Positions 49,085-58,564 of a stretch of 59,713 nt of DNA are shown here, piece after piece. The notes under the pieces were generated by a model. That model was not told the DNA's origin and did no database searches. It saw only the letters and a program-made list of their open reading frames with translations. Source of the stretch: Propionibacteriales bacterium (GTDB taxonomy: Bacteria > Actinomycetota > Actinomycetes > Propionibacteriales > Nocardioidaceae); the NCBI GenBank assembly GCA_026392465.1, contig JAPLCA010000020.1, positions 1 through 59,713 of the forward strand, read 5' to 3'. A program made the position numbers and the translations under genes. Within the stretch, counting starts at the first letter, position 1, and every line of letters starts with the position of its first letter.

Positions 49085-49830
49085 GTGGGGGTCGCTGCTG
49101 GTGCGCGTGCGTCGGTCCGGCCTTGCTGGTGCGCTGCCGTCGGGGGTCTCGTCCTGCTGCTGCGCTACCTGCGCGGTCTCGACCTTGCTGGTGCGCTGCC
49201 GCAGGGGGTCTGGGGTTGCTGGTGCGCTGCCTGCGGGGGTCTCGTCCTGCTGGTGCGTTGCCTCGGCTGGCGCTGGGGGTGGTCTCCGAAAGGGCCTCGA
49301 CCGGGCGGCTGGGCGGGGGCCGGCTTCGGGTCTCGGGCTGTGGCCCGCGCTGTGGGACGCAAGATGCTGCGTTCGTGCGCTGGGACTCCAAGGATGCTGC
49401 GTTTGCTACGGGATCCCGTCGTGAACGCAGAAGCCTTCAGTCTCGAACGCGCGAATGCAGAATCTTGGGTGCCCTTTGCGTTGGGGGACGAAGGATTCTT
49501 CCTTCTCGTGGACCGTTCCACGAGAAGGAAGAATCCTTCCGCCGGTCAACCCGCTATCGGTGGATCACCCACCGCAGAAGCGCTCCTGCGGTTGCAGATC
49601 CACCGATGGGACGCACCAACGCAGAACCTTGGCCCGAGAACGCAGAAACGAAGAATCGTGCGTCACCCGCAGACCCAGACCAGACCCCGAGACCCGAAGC
49701 CGCCGCCGGGCCTGCTGCCGGTCGAGGCCCTTTCGGAGACCAGACCCGGCGGGAGCCGAGGCGGCGCAGCAGCAGGACGGGACCACCGCAGGCAGCGCAC
49801 CACCAACACCCCGACCCCGGCAGGAACGCC
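49085..49830. repeat. Giant imperfect palindrome filling the tadA-araA gap
   Basis: The whole gap is self-complementary around 49514. Core: 49490-49512 and 49517-49539 are perfect 23-bp arms with a CCGT loop. Next: CCGGCTTCGGGTCTCGGG at 49320-49337 pairs with 49686-49702, and the 24-bp GGTCTCCGAAAGGGCC-containing segment 49281-49304 pairs perfectly with 49718-49741. Outermost: a GCTGGTGCGCTGCC-containing block around 49215-49257 pairs with 49760-49806. The left arm also has direct repeats of GCTGGTGCGCTGCC; a local 11-bp dyad ATCGGTGGATC lies near 49556-49606. Reading frames through it are not gene-like. Confidence 0.85.
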
Positions 49831-51339
49831 TCAGATCCCGTCGGCCAACCGGTAGTAGGCGGCGTTCCAGCGCAGCTCCTGCAGGAAGCGGTGGGGGGTG
49901 GTGTCGGCGTCGATGTGCACGAGCTCGGTGCGCAGGATCTCGGCGAGGTCCCGGAAGGCCTCGATGCCGACGGCGGTGGTGAGGACGGTGTGGTGCGGTC
50001 CGCCCGACATGAGCCAGGCCTCCGCGGCGGTCGGGAGCGAGGGGTGCGCCTGCCAGACCGCGCATGCGACGGGAAGGTTCGGGAGGGGCGCGTCGGGCTC
50101 GCCCAGCGTCACGTCGTTCGCGGTGAGCCGGAAGCGGTCGCCCAGGTCGGCCAGTCCCACCACGACCGCCTCGCCGGGGTCGGCGACGAAGCGCAGCCGC
50201 ACCGGGTCCTCCCGGTGGCCCATGCTGAGCGGGTGGGCCTCGGCCGACGGACGCTGCGAGCTGATCGTCGGGCACACCTCGAGCATGTGCGCGCCCAGCG
50301 ACTTCTGGTTGCCGGGCTCCAGGTGGTACGTGTAGTCCTCCATGAACGACGTGCCGCCCGGGAGTCCCGCGGTCATCGTCTTGGTGGTGCGCACGAGCAC
50401 CGACGTCTTCCAGTCGCCCTCGCCGCCGAAGCCGTAGCCGTCGGCCATGAGGCGCTGCACGGCGATGCCGGGGAGCTGACGGAGGCCGCCGAGGTCCTCG
50501 AAGTTCGTGGTGAACGCGCCGTAGTCCCCTTCCTCCAGGAAGCGCCGCAGCCCGACCTCGATCTGCGCGGCGTCGCGCAGCAGGAAGTGCCGCTCGGCGC
50601 CGGCGTGCAGGTCGTCCGCGACGTCGAACTGGTCCTCGTACTCGGCGACGACCTTGTCGACGGCACCGGGCTCCACGGCCTCCACCACGCGCACGAGGTC
50701 GTTGACGCCGAAGGTGTTGACCGAGACGCCGAAGCGGCGCTGCGCCTCGACCTTGTCGCCCTCGGTGACGGCGACGTCGCGCATGTTGTCGCCGAAGCGC
50801 GCGAGCCGCAGCGTGCGCAGGTCCTGCGCCGCCGTGGCCGCCCGCACCCAGGTCGCGATCCGCGCGCCGACGGACGGGTCGCTCACGTGGCCCGCGACCG
50901 TCTTGCGCGCCACGCCCAGGCGGGTCTGCACGAAGCCGAACTCGCGGTCGCCGTGCGCCGCCTGGTTGAGGTTCATGAAGTCCATGTCGATGGACTCCCA
51001 CGGGATGTCGCGGTGCCACTGGGTGTGCAGGTGCAGGAACGGCTTCTGCAGCGCGTCGAGCCCCTGAATCCACATCTTCGCCGGGGAGAAGGTGTGCATC
51101 CACCCGACCAGCCCCACGCACGCGTCGTCGGCGTTCGCCTCGAGCACGACCCGCCGGATCGCGTCGGCCGTGGTGAGCACCGGCTTCCAGACGACGGGCA
51201 CCGGGATCCGGTCGTCGCCGTCGACCATGGCCGCGACCTCGCGCGACTGCGTCGCCACCTGCGCGAGCGTCTCCTCCCCGTACAGGGCCTGGCTGCCGGT
51301 CAGGAACCAGACCTCGCGCGTCTGCTGCTGGGTGCTCAT
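49831..51339 (-). CDS. araA: L-arabinose isomerase
   Basis: The 502-aa protein has the AraA signatures: [18 protein letters not shown] at the start, [37 protein letters not shown], the [20 protein letters not shown] stretch with its active-site Glu residue, [11 protein letters not shown] and the His of [11 protein letters not shown]. It converts L-arabinose to L-ribulose using Mn2+. It is the last gene of the ara operon; the stop of this gene abuts the giant palindrome. It starts 21 nt after the araD stop. Confidence 0.97.
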   Translation of the reverse strand: MSTQQQTREVWFLTGSQALYGEETLAQVATQSREVAAMVDGDDRIPVPVVWKPVLTTADAIRRVVLEANADDACVGLVGWMHTFSPAKMWIQGLDALQKPFLHLHTQWHRDIPWESIDMDFMNLNQAAHGDREFGFVQTRLGVARKTVAGHVSDPSVGARIATWVRAATAAQDLRTLRLARFGDNMRDVAVTEGDKVEAQRRFGVSVNTFGVNDLVRVVEAVEPGAVDKVVAEYEDQFDVADDLHAGAERHFLLRDAAQIEVGLRRFLEEGDYGAFTTNFEDLGGLRQLPGIAVQRLMADGYGFGGEGDWKTSVLVRTTKTMTAGLPGGTSFMEDYTYHLEPGNQKSLGAHMLEVCPTISSQRPSAEAHPLSMGHREDPVRLRFVADPGEAVVVGLADLGDRFRLTANDVTLGEPDAPLPNLPVACAVWQAHPSLPTAAEAWLMSGGPHHTVLTTAVGIEAFRDLAEILRTELVHIDADTTPHRFLQELRWNAAYYRLADGI

Positions 51340-51359
51340 GCGGTGCTCTCCCTCGGGGC

Positions 51360-52034
51360 TCATTGGCCGTAGACGTTCTGGTAGCGGTCGAACAGGCTCG
51401 TCACCTGCTGCTCGGGGATCGGCACGGGCTCGCCGAGCTGGCGGGCCACGTGCACCGTGCGGGCGACGTCCTCGCACATCACCGCGGCCTTGACCGCGGC
51501 GCGGGCGTCCTTGCCGATGGTGAAGACGCCGTGGTTCTGCATGAGGACGGCCGGGGAGCGACTGCCGCGCAGCGTCTCGACGATGCCGCGGCCGATCGAG
51601 TCGTCGCCGATCAGCGCGAACGGCCCGACCGGGATCTCGCCGCCGAACTCGTCGGCCATCATCGTCAGCACGCAGGGGATGGGCTCGGCGCGCGACGCCC
51701 ATGCGGTCGCGTACGTCGAGTGCGTGTGCACGACGCCGCCGACGTGCGGGAGGTGACGGTAGACGTAGGCCTGCGCGGCGGTGTCGGAGCTCGGCGCCAG
51801 GTCGCCCTCCTTGACCTCGCCGTCGAGGTCGCAGAGCACCATGTTCTCGGGCGTGAGGTCGTCGTAGGAGACCCCGCTCGGCTTGATCACCATGAGGTCG
51901 TGGCCGGGCACCCGAGCCGACACGTTGCCGGCGGTCCACACGACGAGCTCGTAGCGGGTCAGCTCCGCGTGCAGCGCGCTCACCTGCGCGCGCAGCGTCC
52001 GCAGCGTCTCGGTGACGTCGGCGGTCACGGTCAT
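51360..52034 (-). CDS. araD: L-ribulose-5-phosphate 4-epimerase
   Basis: The 224-aa class II aldolase/adducin-fold protein has [20 protein letters not shown] with the phosphate-binding residues, the zinc ligands in [13 protein letters not shown], and [13 protein letters not shown] with its third His. It epimerises L-ribulose-5-phosphate to D-xylulose-5-phosphate. The start overlaps the araB stop by ATGA. Fuculose-phosphate aldolase is a related alternative, made unlikely by the araA/araB neighbours. Confidence 0.95.
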   Translation of the reverse strand: MTVTADVTETLRTLRAQVSALHAELTRYELVVWTAGNVSARVPGHDLMVIKPSGVSYDDLTPENMVLCDLDGEVKEGDLAPSSDTAAQAYVYRHLPHVGGVVHTHSTYATAWASRAEPIPCVLTMMADEFGGEIPVGPFALIGDDSIGRGIVETLRGSRSPAVLMQNHGVFTIGKDARAAVKAAVMCEDVARTVHVARQLGEPVPIPEQQVTSLFDRYQNVYGQ

Positions 52035-53749
52035 GAGGCGTCCTTCCTGGTCCGTCGACGCCGCACGGCGTCGCGTCGCCCGGCACGCAGCCGGTGCATC
52101 ACGTCGTTGCCGCCCCGGCCGAAGTGGTCGTGCAGCGCGGTGTACTCGGCGAACAGGGCGTCGTACGCGAGCGCCGACTCCTCGTCCGGGACGAACACAC
52201 CGCGCTGCACGGACCCCATGGCCTTCGCGGCGGCGCGTATGTCCGCGTACGCGCCGGCCGCGACGGCGGCATGGAGAGCAGAGCCCAGGGCTGGGCCCTG
52301 CTCGGACCCGACGGCGGACAGCGGCAGGCGCGTCACGTCGGCGTAGACCTGCATGAGCAGGTGGTTCTTCGACAGCCCGCCGGCCACCACGAGCTCCTCG
52401 ACGGGGATGCCGGAGGAGGTGAAGGCCTCGATGATGGTGCGGGTGCCGAAGGCCGTGGCCTCGATGAGGGCGCGGTACACGTCCTCCGGCCGGGTCGCGA
52501 GCGTCTGGCCGACGACGAGACCCGAGAGCTCGTGGTCGACCAGGACGGAACGGTTGCCGCTGTGCCAGTCGAGCGCGACGAGCCCGTGCTCGCCGACCTC
52601 CTGCTGCGCGGCGAGGGCGGTGAGGTGCTCGTGGACGCTGCGGCCGAGCGCGGCCGCCTCGGCGTGGACGTACGGCGGCACGCCGTGGTCGACGAACCAG
52701 CCGAAGATGTCGCCGACGCCGCTCTGGCCGGCCTCGTAGCCCCAGCTGCCAGCGACGATGCCGCCGTCGACGACACCGCACATCCCGGGCACCTCGCGGA
52801 GCACGCCGGCGCTCATCACGTGGCACGTGGAGGTGCCCATGATGGCCACCATCTGGCCGTGGTCGACGGCCTGGGCCGCCGGGGCGCTCACGTGCGCGTC
52901 GACGTTGCCGACGGCCACGGCGATGCCCTCGGGAAGCCCCGTCCACGCGGCGGCGCGCGCCGACAGGGAGCCGGCGCGGTCGCCGAGCTGGCCGATCGGC
53001 TGCTCGACCTTGGTCTCGACGTAGTCGGCGAACGCGGGGTTGAGCGCCGCGAGGAAGTCGGCGGACGGGTAGGCGCCGTCCTGGAGGACGCCCTTGTAGC
53101 CCGCCGAGCACGCGTTGCGCACGTACGTGCCGCACAGCTCCCAGACGATCCAGTCGGCGGCCTCGACCCAGCGCTCGGTGCGCGCGTAGACGCCGGGGTC
53201 CTCCTCGAGCAGCTGCAGGCCCTTGGCCAGCTCCCACTCCGACGACAGCAGTCCGCCGTAGCGGCCGAGCCACGGCTCTCCCCGCTCCGCGGCGAGCGCG
53301 TTGATGCGATCGGCCTGCGACTGCGCGGCGTGGTGCTTCCAGAGCTTGACGTACGCGTGCGGTCGGTCGGCGTACCCGGCGACCTCGTTCAGCGGCGTCC
53401 CGTCGCGGAGCGTGGGCACCATCGTGCAGGCGGTGAAGTCGGTGGCGATGCCGACGACGCGGCTCGGGTCGACCCCCGCCGCCTGGACAGCAGCCGGGAC
53501 GGCGACCTGGAGCACCTCGCGGTAGTCGTGCGGCACCTGCAGCGCCCAGTCGGGCTCGAGCGCGACGTCGACACCACCGGTCAGGCTCGCCGGCAGGGAC
53601 CGCTCGAGCACCGCGTGCCGGTAGGGGTGCACGGCCGATCCCAGCTCGGCACCGTCGGAGACGCGCACCACCAGGGCACGGCCGGACAGGGTGCCGTAGT
53701 CGACGCCGACGACGTAGGCGTCCTCGTGGTCGTGCTGGTGCTCGGTCAT
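52031..53749 (-). CDS. araB: Ribulokinase
   Basis: The 572-aa FGGY-family kinase starts with the phosphate-1 motif [17 protein letters not shown] and includes [41 protein letters not shown] (catalytic Asp region) and [19 protein letters not shown] near the adenosine site. It phosphorylates L-ribulose at O5. The length and the [10 protein letters not shown] pattern are those of AraB rather than xylulokinase. It is coupled by ATGA overlap to the LacI gene before it and to araD after it. A basic tail ([15 protein letters not shown]) ends the protein. Confidence 0.96.
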   Translation of the reverse strand: MTEHQHDHEDAYVVGVDYGTLSGRALVVRVSDGAELGSAVHPYRHAVLERSLPASLTGGVDVALEPDWALQVPHDYREVLQVAVPAAVQAAGVDPSRVVGIATDFTACTMVPTLRDGTPLNEVAGYADRPHAYVKLWKHHAAQSQADRINALAAERGEPWLGRYGGLLSSEWELAKGLQLLEEDPGVYARTERWVEAADWIVWELCGTYVRNACSAGYKGVLQDGAYPSADFLAALNPAFADYVETKVEQPIGQLGDRAGSLSARAAAWTGLPEGIAVAVGNVDAHVSAPAAQAVDHGQMVAIMGTSTCHVMSAGVLREVPGMCGVVDGGIVAGSWGYEAGQSGVGDIFGWFVDHGVPPYVHAEAAALGRSVHEHLTALAAQQEVGEHGLVALDWHSGNRSVLVDHELSGLVVGQTLATRPEDVYRALIEATAFGTRTIIEAFTSSGIPVEELVVAGGLSKNHLLMQVYADVTRLPLSAVGSEQGPALGSALHAAVAAGAYADIRAAAKAMGSVQRGVFVPDEESALAYDALFAEYTALHDHFGRGGNDVMHRLRAGRRDAVRRRRTRKDAS

Positions 53750-54792
53750 CGTGCTCCCCCGGCGGGCCGGTCGCGCGCGTCGCGCGGGGTGGTGCTGGCG
53801 CGCACCACGAGGGTGGGCTCCACCAGCCGGTCGACGTCCTCGGTCCCGCCGACGATGGCCGCGTGGAGCACGGCGATCGCGCGACGGCCGACCTCGGGGA
53901 AGTCCTGGTGCACGGTGGTGAGCGGCGGGATCAGGTAGCCCGCCTCCGGCGAGTCGTCGAAGCCGACGACGCTCACGTCGTCCGGCACCGACAGACCCGA
54001 CTCCTGCAGCGCACGCAGCACGCCGATCGCCATCTGGTCGTTGGCGACGAAGACGGCGTCGACGTCGCGCAGCACGGCGAGCTCGAGACCGAGCGCGTAG
54101 CCCCGCTCGGCGGTCCAGTCGCCCTCGAGCAGCGGCCCGGGCCGCAGCCCGGCCGCCGCGACGGTGTCGCTCCACCCCTGGGCGCGGGCCTCGGCCTCGG
54201 TCCAGCCGTGCGGACCGCTCACGTGCGCCACGCGCCGACGACCGAGGTCGATGAGGTGCTGGGTGGCGATCACGGCGCCCCGGTGCTGGTCGACGCCCAC
54301 GGCGAACGTCGCCCGCGAGAGGTCGCCCTCGACCACGACGAGCGGCACGCCCGGGTCCGAGCGATGGACCAGGTCGAGGGCCTCGTGCTGCGCGGCGATC
54401 ATGACGATGCCCTCGACGGACTGGCGGCGCAGGTGGTCTACTGCCGCGGCGAGGCCGTCGGCGGTGATCGTCTTCAGCCCCACCGAGCCGGCGAAGTAGC
54501 CCGCCTCCCGGGCTGCCTCCTCGACCGTGCGGTGGATGCTGTTCGGCCCATACAGGCCGGTCTCGGTGCTGATGATGCCGATGATCGACGAGCGGCGGGT
54601 GACGAGCGTGCGGGCCGCCGTGTTGGGCCGGTAGTCGAGCTCCTCGATCGCGGCGAGCACCCGCTGGCGGGTGGCCTCGCCGACGTGCGGGAGCCCGTTG
54701 ACGACGCGGGAGACCGTCTGGTGCGACACCCCGGCGAGCGCGGCCACGTCGGCCATCACGGGGGTGCGGGACTGGTCGGGTCGGACGGTCAT
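53746..54792 (-). CDS. LacI family transcriptional regulator of the ara operon
   Basis: The 348-aa protein has a LacI-type helix-turn-helix (DVAALAGVSHQTVSRVVNG, about residues 15-33), the hinge RPNTAARTLVTRRS and a periplasmic-binding-protein-like sugar domain (VDAVFVANDQMAIGVLRAL). It lies between the transport and catabolic genes of the same operon, so it autoregulates. The LacI-type palindrome in the ytfQ-like promoter is its likely target. It is functionally equivalent to AraR, but of LacI rather than GntR/LacI-chimera type. ATGA overlaps on both sides. Confidence 0.92.
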   Translation of the reverse strand: MTVRPDQSRTPVMADVAALAGVSHQTVSRVVNGLPHVGEATRQRVLAAIEELDYRPNTAARTLVTRRSSIIGIISTETGLYGPNSIHRTVEEAAREAGYFAGSVGLKTITADGLAAAVDHLRRQSVEGIVMIAAQHEALDLVHRSDPGVPLVVVEGDLSRATFAVGVDQHRGAVIATQHLIDLGRRRVAHVSGPHGWTEAEARAQGWSDTVAAAGLRPGPLLEGDWTAERGYALGLELAVLRDVDAVFVANDQMAIGVLRALQESGLSVPDDVSVVGFDDSPEAGYLIPPLTTVHQDFPEVGRRAIAVLHAAIVGGTEDVDRLVEPTLVVRASTTPRDARDRPAGGAR

Positions 54793-55793
54793 GCCTGCCT
54801 CCTGGTGAAGAAGCGCTGCATCACGACGAACACCAGCAGGAGGACCCCGATCGAGATCTTGGTCCACCACGAGCTCAGCGTGCCGTCGAAGGAGATGAAC
54901 GTCTGGATGGTCCCCAGCACGAGCACCCCGAGCAGCGACCCCAGCACCATCCCACGTCCGCCGACGAGGAGCGTCCCGCCGATGACGACCGCGGCGATGG
55001 CGTCGAGCTCCATGCCGACGGCGTGCAGGCTGTACCCGGAGAGCATGTAGAGCGAGAACAGCAGACCGGCGAGCGCCGAGCAGAAGCCGCTCACGACGTA
55101 GACCCCGACCTTGACCCGTGCGACGCGCAGCCCCATGAGCAGCGCCGACGCCTCGCTGCCGCCGACGGCGTAGACCGTGCGCCCGAAGCGGGTCAGGTGC
55201 AGCACCCAGGCGGCGACGGCCACGACGCCGAGCGCGAGCAGCGCCGTCCAGGTCACGTACACCCCGCCGGGCAGGGTCACCGTGCGGCTCGCGAGGTCGG
55301 TGAAGAACGGGTCGCGGATGGGGATCGACTCGACGTCGATGAGGTAGCAGAGCCCGCGGGCGAGGAACATGCCGGCGAGCGTCGCGATGAACGGCTGGAT
55401 GCCGAGGTAGTGGATCACCACCCCGTGGAACAGCCCGATGACGACACCCGTCGCCAGCACCGCGGCGATGGCGAGTCCCGGGTTCCAGCCGGCCTGCAGC
55501 GTCGACGCGGCCACCATCGTCGACAGCGCCACCACCGAGCCGACGCTCAGGTCGATGCCGCCGGTCAGGATGACGAACGTCATGCCGACGGCCAGCACGA
55601 TGAGGAACGCGTTGTCGACGAACAGGTTGGCGACGACCTGCGGCGACGCGAAGCCCTCGTAGCGGGCCGATCCGAGGCCGAACATGCCCACGAAGACGGC
55701 GAGGGTCGCGACGACCGGCAGGTAGCGGTCGGGGGGTGAGAAGCCCTTGAGCCGGTCGAGCGCCGATCCGGCGGGGACGGTGGCGGTGGTCAT
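54789..55793 (-). CDS. yjfF: Sugar ABC transporter permease, YjfF-like
   Basis: The 334-aa permease has about nine spans and the ribose-type transporter motif LAVGMTFVILTGGIDLSVGSVVAL, IQPFIATLAGMFLARGL and IAAVVIGGTLLVGGRG. It resembles YjfF of the galactofuranose system (second permease). Its start overlaps the ytfT-like stop by ATGA. Together with YtfT it forms the membrane channel for sugar uptake. Confidence 0.9.
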   Translation of the reverse strand: MTTATVPAGSALDRLKGFSPPDRYLPVVATLAVFVGMFGLGSARYEGFASPQVVANLFVDNAFLIVLAVGMTFVILTGGIDLSVGSVVALSTMVAASTLQAGWNPGLAIAAVLATGVVIGLFHGVVIHYLGIQPFIATLAGMFLARGLCYLIDVESIPIRDPFFTDLASRTVTLPGGVYVTWTALLALGVVAVAAWVLHLTRFGRTVYAVGGSEASALLMGLRVARVKVGVYVVSGFCSALAGLLFSLYMLSGYSLHAVGMELDAIAAVVIGGTLLVGGRGMVLGSLLGVLVLGTIQTFISFDGTLSSWWTKISIGVLLLVFVVMQRFFTRRQA

Positions 55794-56827
55794 GCGGGGG
55801 CACCTGCCTTCGCGCGGGAGGGGGTCGTGCGGCGGGCCGCGAGGGCGCTGCGCACCTGCGGGGACTGGAGCAGGCAGACCGCGATCACGGCGACGGCCTT
55901 GAACAGGTAGTTCGTCTCCGCCGGGATGCCGATGCTCGGGATGGTCGTGGCCAGGGTCTGGATGAACAGCGCCCCGACGAAGGTGCCGGCGAGCGAGAAC
56001 CGTCCGCCGGCGAGCGACGTGCCGCCGATGACGACGGCCAGGATCGCGTCGAGCTCGATCCAGAGACCGGCGTTGTTGGCGTCGGCCGCGCTGGTGTTCG
56101 AGGCGATCATCAGGCCGGCGACCCCGGCGCAGAACGCGGCGAAGACGTAGACGGTCCAGATGATCGTGCGGCTGCGGACCCCGGCCAGGCGGCTGGCCTC
56201 GGGGTTGATGCCGACGGCCTCGATGAGCATCCCGAGCGCGGTGCGCCGGGTCAGCAGCGCCGTGGCGCCGAAGACGACCAGCGCCACCAGCACCGCCACC
56301 GGCACGGCCAGGAAGAAGCCGGCGCCGACGAGCTTGAACGTCGGATTCGTGACGGTGGTGATCTGCCCGTCGGTGACGAGCATCGCGAGACCACGTCCGG
56401 CGGTCATGAGCACCAACGTCGCGATGATGGGCTGGATGCCCAGCACGGAGACGAGGAAGCCGTTCCAGAGGCCGAGCAGCACCGCGACCGCGAGCGCCGT
56501 CGTCATCGCGACGATCGCCGTGCCGGCGGCGGACTCCTGGTTGGAGCCGGCGATCTGCACGCAGGCCACGGCACCGGAGATGGCGGCGATCGCGCCCACC
56601 GAGAGGTCGATGCCGCGGGTGGCGATCACGAGGGTCATGCCCAGCGCGACGAGCAGGACGGGCGCCCCGTTGCGCAGGATGTCGATGACGCTGCCGTACA
56701 GCCGACCGTCCTGCAGCCGCACCGACAGGAAGCCGGGGTTGACGACCACGTTGAGGACCACGAGGGCGAGCAGGGCCACGACGGGCCACACCAGGGAGCT
56801 GCGCAGGAGCGCGCGGACGTCAGGCAC
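55790..56827 (-). CDS. ytfT: Sugar ABC transporter permease, YtfT-like
   Basis: The 345-aa permease starts at GTG 56827 (8-nt overlap with the ATPase gene) and has LLVALGMTLVIATRGIDLSVGAIAAI, IQPIIATLVLMTAGRGLAMLV and DAILAVVIGGTSLAGGRFSL. This is the YtfT arrangement of the galactofuranose-type ABC system, partner of the YjfF-like permease. Known YtfQ/R/T-YjfF systems recognise furanose forms of galactose and arabinose, which suits this operon. Confidence 0.9.
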   Translation of the reverse strand: MPDVRALLRSSLVWPVVALLALVVLNVVVNPGFLSVRLQDGRLYGSVIDILRNGAPVLLVALGMTLVIATRGIDLSVGAIAAISGAVACVQIAGSNQESAAGTAIVAMTTALAVAVLLGLWNGFLVSVLGIQPIIATLVLMTAGRGLAMLVTDGQITTVTNPTFKLVGAGFFLAVPVAVLVALVVFGATALLTRRTALGMLIEAVGINPEASRLAGVRSRTIIWTVYVFAAFCAGVAGLMIASNTSAADANNAGLWIELDAILAVVIGGTSLAGGRFSLAGTFVGALFIQTLATTIPSIGIPAETNYLFKAVAVIAVCLLQSPQVRSALAARRTTPSRAKAGAPA

Positions 56828-58448
56828 GGGGAGCCTCCTCGGAGTCGGGCACGACCTCGAGCGCCACGGCGGACTCGCCGGCGCCTGCGATGGTGCGGAG
56901 CACGTCGGAGACCTCGAGGCCGTCGTTGACCTGCTCGGCGACCTTGCGGCGGTCGCGCATCACGACGACGCGGTCGGCCAGCCGCAGCACCTCCTCGAGC
57001 TCCGCGGAGATGAACACGACCGCCATGCCGTCGGCGGCCAGCTCGGCGACGAGCTGCTGGATCTGCGCCTTCGCGCCCACGTCGATGCCGCGAGTGGGCT
57101 CGTCGAGCACCAGGAGCCGCGGCTCGGTGATCAGCCAGCGGGCCAGCAGCACCTTCTGCTGGTTGCCGCCGCTGAGGTTGCGCATGAGGGCGTTCGGGTC
57201 GGCCGGACGGATGTCGAGCGCCTCGATGTAGCGGCGGACGAGCTCGTCCTTCGTGCGTTGCGGCACCGGTCGCAGCCAGCCGCGCGTCGCCTGCAGCGCG
57301 AGGATCATGTTGTCGGCGACGGTCAGGTCGCCGACCACGCCCTCGGCCCGGCGGTCCTCGCTGGAGAACGCGACGCCGGCGTCGATGGCCTGGCGCGGGG
57401 AGCGCCACGGTCGCGTCCGGCCGCGGACCTGCACCTCGCCGCGGTCCGCGACGTCGGCGCCGACCAGGAGTCGCGCCAGCTCGGTGCGCCCCGAGCCGAG
57501 CAACCCGGCCACGCCGACGACCTCCCCCTCGTGCAGCGCGAGGTCCGTGGCCTCGAGCTCGCCGGAGCGGCCGAGTCCGACGACCTTCAGCACCGGCTCC
57601 GCAGCAGGGGCGGCGGGGTCGGCGGGCTGGCGGTCGAGGCGTTCGAGCACCTCCAGCTCGCGGCCGATCATCTCCTGCACGAGCTCGAGCTGAGTGATCT
57701 CCGCCGTCCGGTGCTCGGCGACGAACCGACCGTTGCGCAGCACCGTCATCCGGTCGGAGAGCTCGAAGACCTGGTCGAGGAAGTGCGACACGAAGAGCAC
57801 CGCGACCCCCTGGTCGCGCAGGGAGCGCACGACGTCGAAGAGCACGCGGACCTCGTCGGTGTCCAGGCTCGACGTCGGCTCGTCGAGCACGAGCACTTTG
57901 GCGTCGACGTCGACCGCCCGTGCGATGGCGACGAGCTGCTGCACGGCGATCGGGTGGCTGCCCAGCGTCGAGGTCGGGTCGACGTCGAGGCCGAGCCGTG
58001 CCAGCACCTCCGCCGCGCGGCGGTTCATGGCCCGGGTGTGGATGCGGCCGAACCTGCGCGGCTCGCGTCCGAGGAGCATGTTCTCCGCGACCGTGAGGTT
58101 CGTGCAGAGGTTGACCTCCTGGTAGACCGTGCTGATCCCCGCGGCCTGGCTCTCGGCCGGACCGGAGAACCGGTGCTCCTGCCCGTCGACCCGGATCGAT
58201 CCGGCGTCGATGGCGTAGACGCCGGTCAGCGCCTTGATCAGCGTGGACTTCCCGGCACCGTTCTCGCCCATGAGCGCGTGCACCTCGCCCGGCATGAGCC
58301 GCAGGCCCACGCCGTCGAGCGCCTTGACGCCGGGGAAGCCGATCTCGATGCCGGACAGCTCGACGACGGGCCCCGCCGCGCTGTCGGCGGGCGGAGCGGG
58401 CCGGGCGGCGGGGGTCTCGGCCCTCGCGGCGGCGGTTCCTGCGCTCAT
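56820..58448 (-). CDS. ytfR: Sugar ABC transporter ATPase, YtfR-like (double ABC)
   Basis: The 542-aa protein has two fused ABC domains. The first has Walker A GENGAGKST, Walker B VLVLDEPTSSLD and a degenerate signature (HPIAVQQLVAIARA). The second has LLGSGRTELARLL in place of Walker A, the full NLSGGNQQKVLLARWL signature and VLDEPTRGIDVGAKAQI. This is the RbsA/YtfR plan for carbohydrate importers. A GAGGAG ribosome site precedes the ATG. It follows the binding-protein gene after 116 nt that contain a hairpin, and overlaps ytfT-like by 8 nt. Confidence 0.94.
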   Translation of the reverse strand: MSAGTAAARAETPAARPAPPADSAAGPVVELSGIEIGFPGVKALDGVGLRLMPGEVHALMGENGAGKSTLIKALTGVYAIDAGSIRVDGQEHRFSGPAESQAAGISTVYQEVNLCTNLTVAENMLLGREPRRFGRIHTRAMNRRAAEVLARLGLDVDPTSTLGSHPIAVQQLVAIARAVDVDAKVLVLDEPTSSLDTDEVRVLFDVVRSLRDQGVAVLFVSHFLDQVFELSDRMTVLRNGRFVAEHRTAEITQLELVQEMIGRELEVLERLDRQPADPAAPAAEPVLKVVGLGRSGELEATDLALHEGEVVGVAGLLGSGRTELARLLVGADVADRGEVQVRGRTRPWRSPRQAIDAGVAFSSEDRRAEGVVGDLTVADNMILALQATRGWLRPVPQRTKDELVRRYIEALDIRPADPNALMRNLSGGNQQKVLLARWLITEPRLLVLDEPTRGIDVGAKAQIQQLVAELAADGMAVVFISAELEEVLRLADRVVVMRDRRKVAEQVNDGLEVSDVLRTIAGAGESAVALEVVPDSEEAPRA

Positions 58449-58520
58449 GACGTGCTCCTCACGGTCGAGCGGACGGGACGGTCGGGATGTGGCGTTCGGG
58501 GTGCGGCGTTCGGGGTGTGG

Positions 58521-58552
58521 CGGGGCAGGGTCGTGGCAGCGACCCCGCCCCG
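58521..58552 (-). promoter_or_regulatory. Hairpin between binding-protein gene and ATPase gene
   Basis: A 13-bp stem with one mismatch (CGGGGCAGGGTCG) and a 6-nt loop lies 12 nt after the ytfQ-like stop. Such intercistronic structures often protect the upstream mRNA and lower downstream expression, giving excess binding protein. A 14-bp tandem GGCGTTCGGGGTG repeat adjoins it. Confidence 0.5.
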
Positions 58553-58564
58553 TCGCGGGCGGGA

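Noticed and set aside
49085..49830. Giant palindrome as an insertion sequence
   Set aside because: No transposase-like frame is present, and the symmetry runs through the centre rather than being confined to terminal repeats.
49123..51372. 749-codon plus-strand frame spanning the giant palindrome and araA
   Set aside because: It crosses the inverted repeat and then runs antisense to araA; no recognisable segment.
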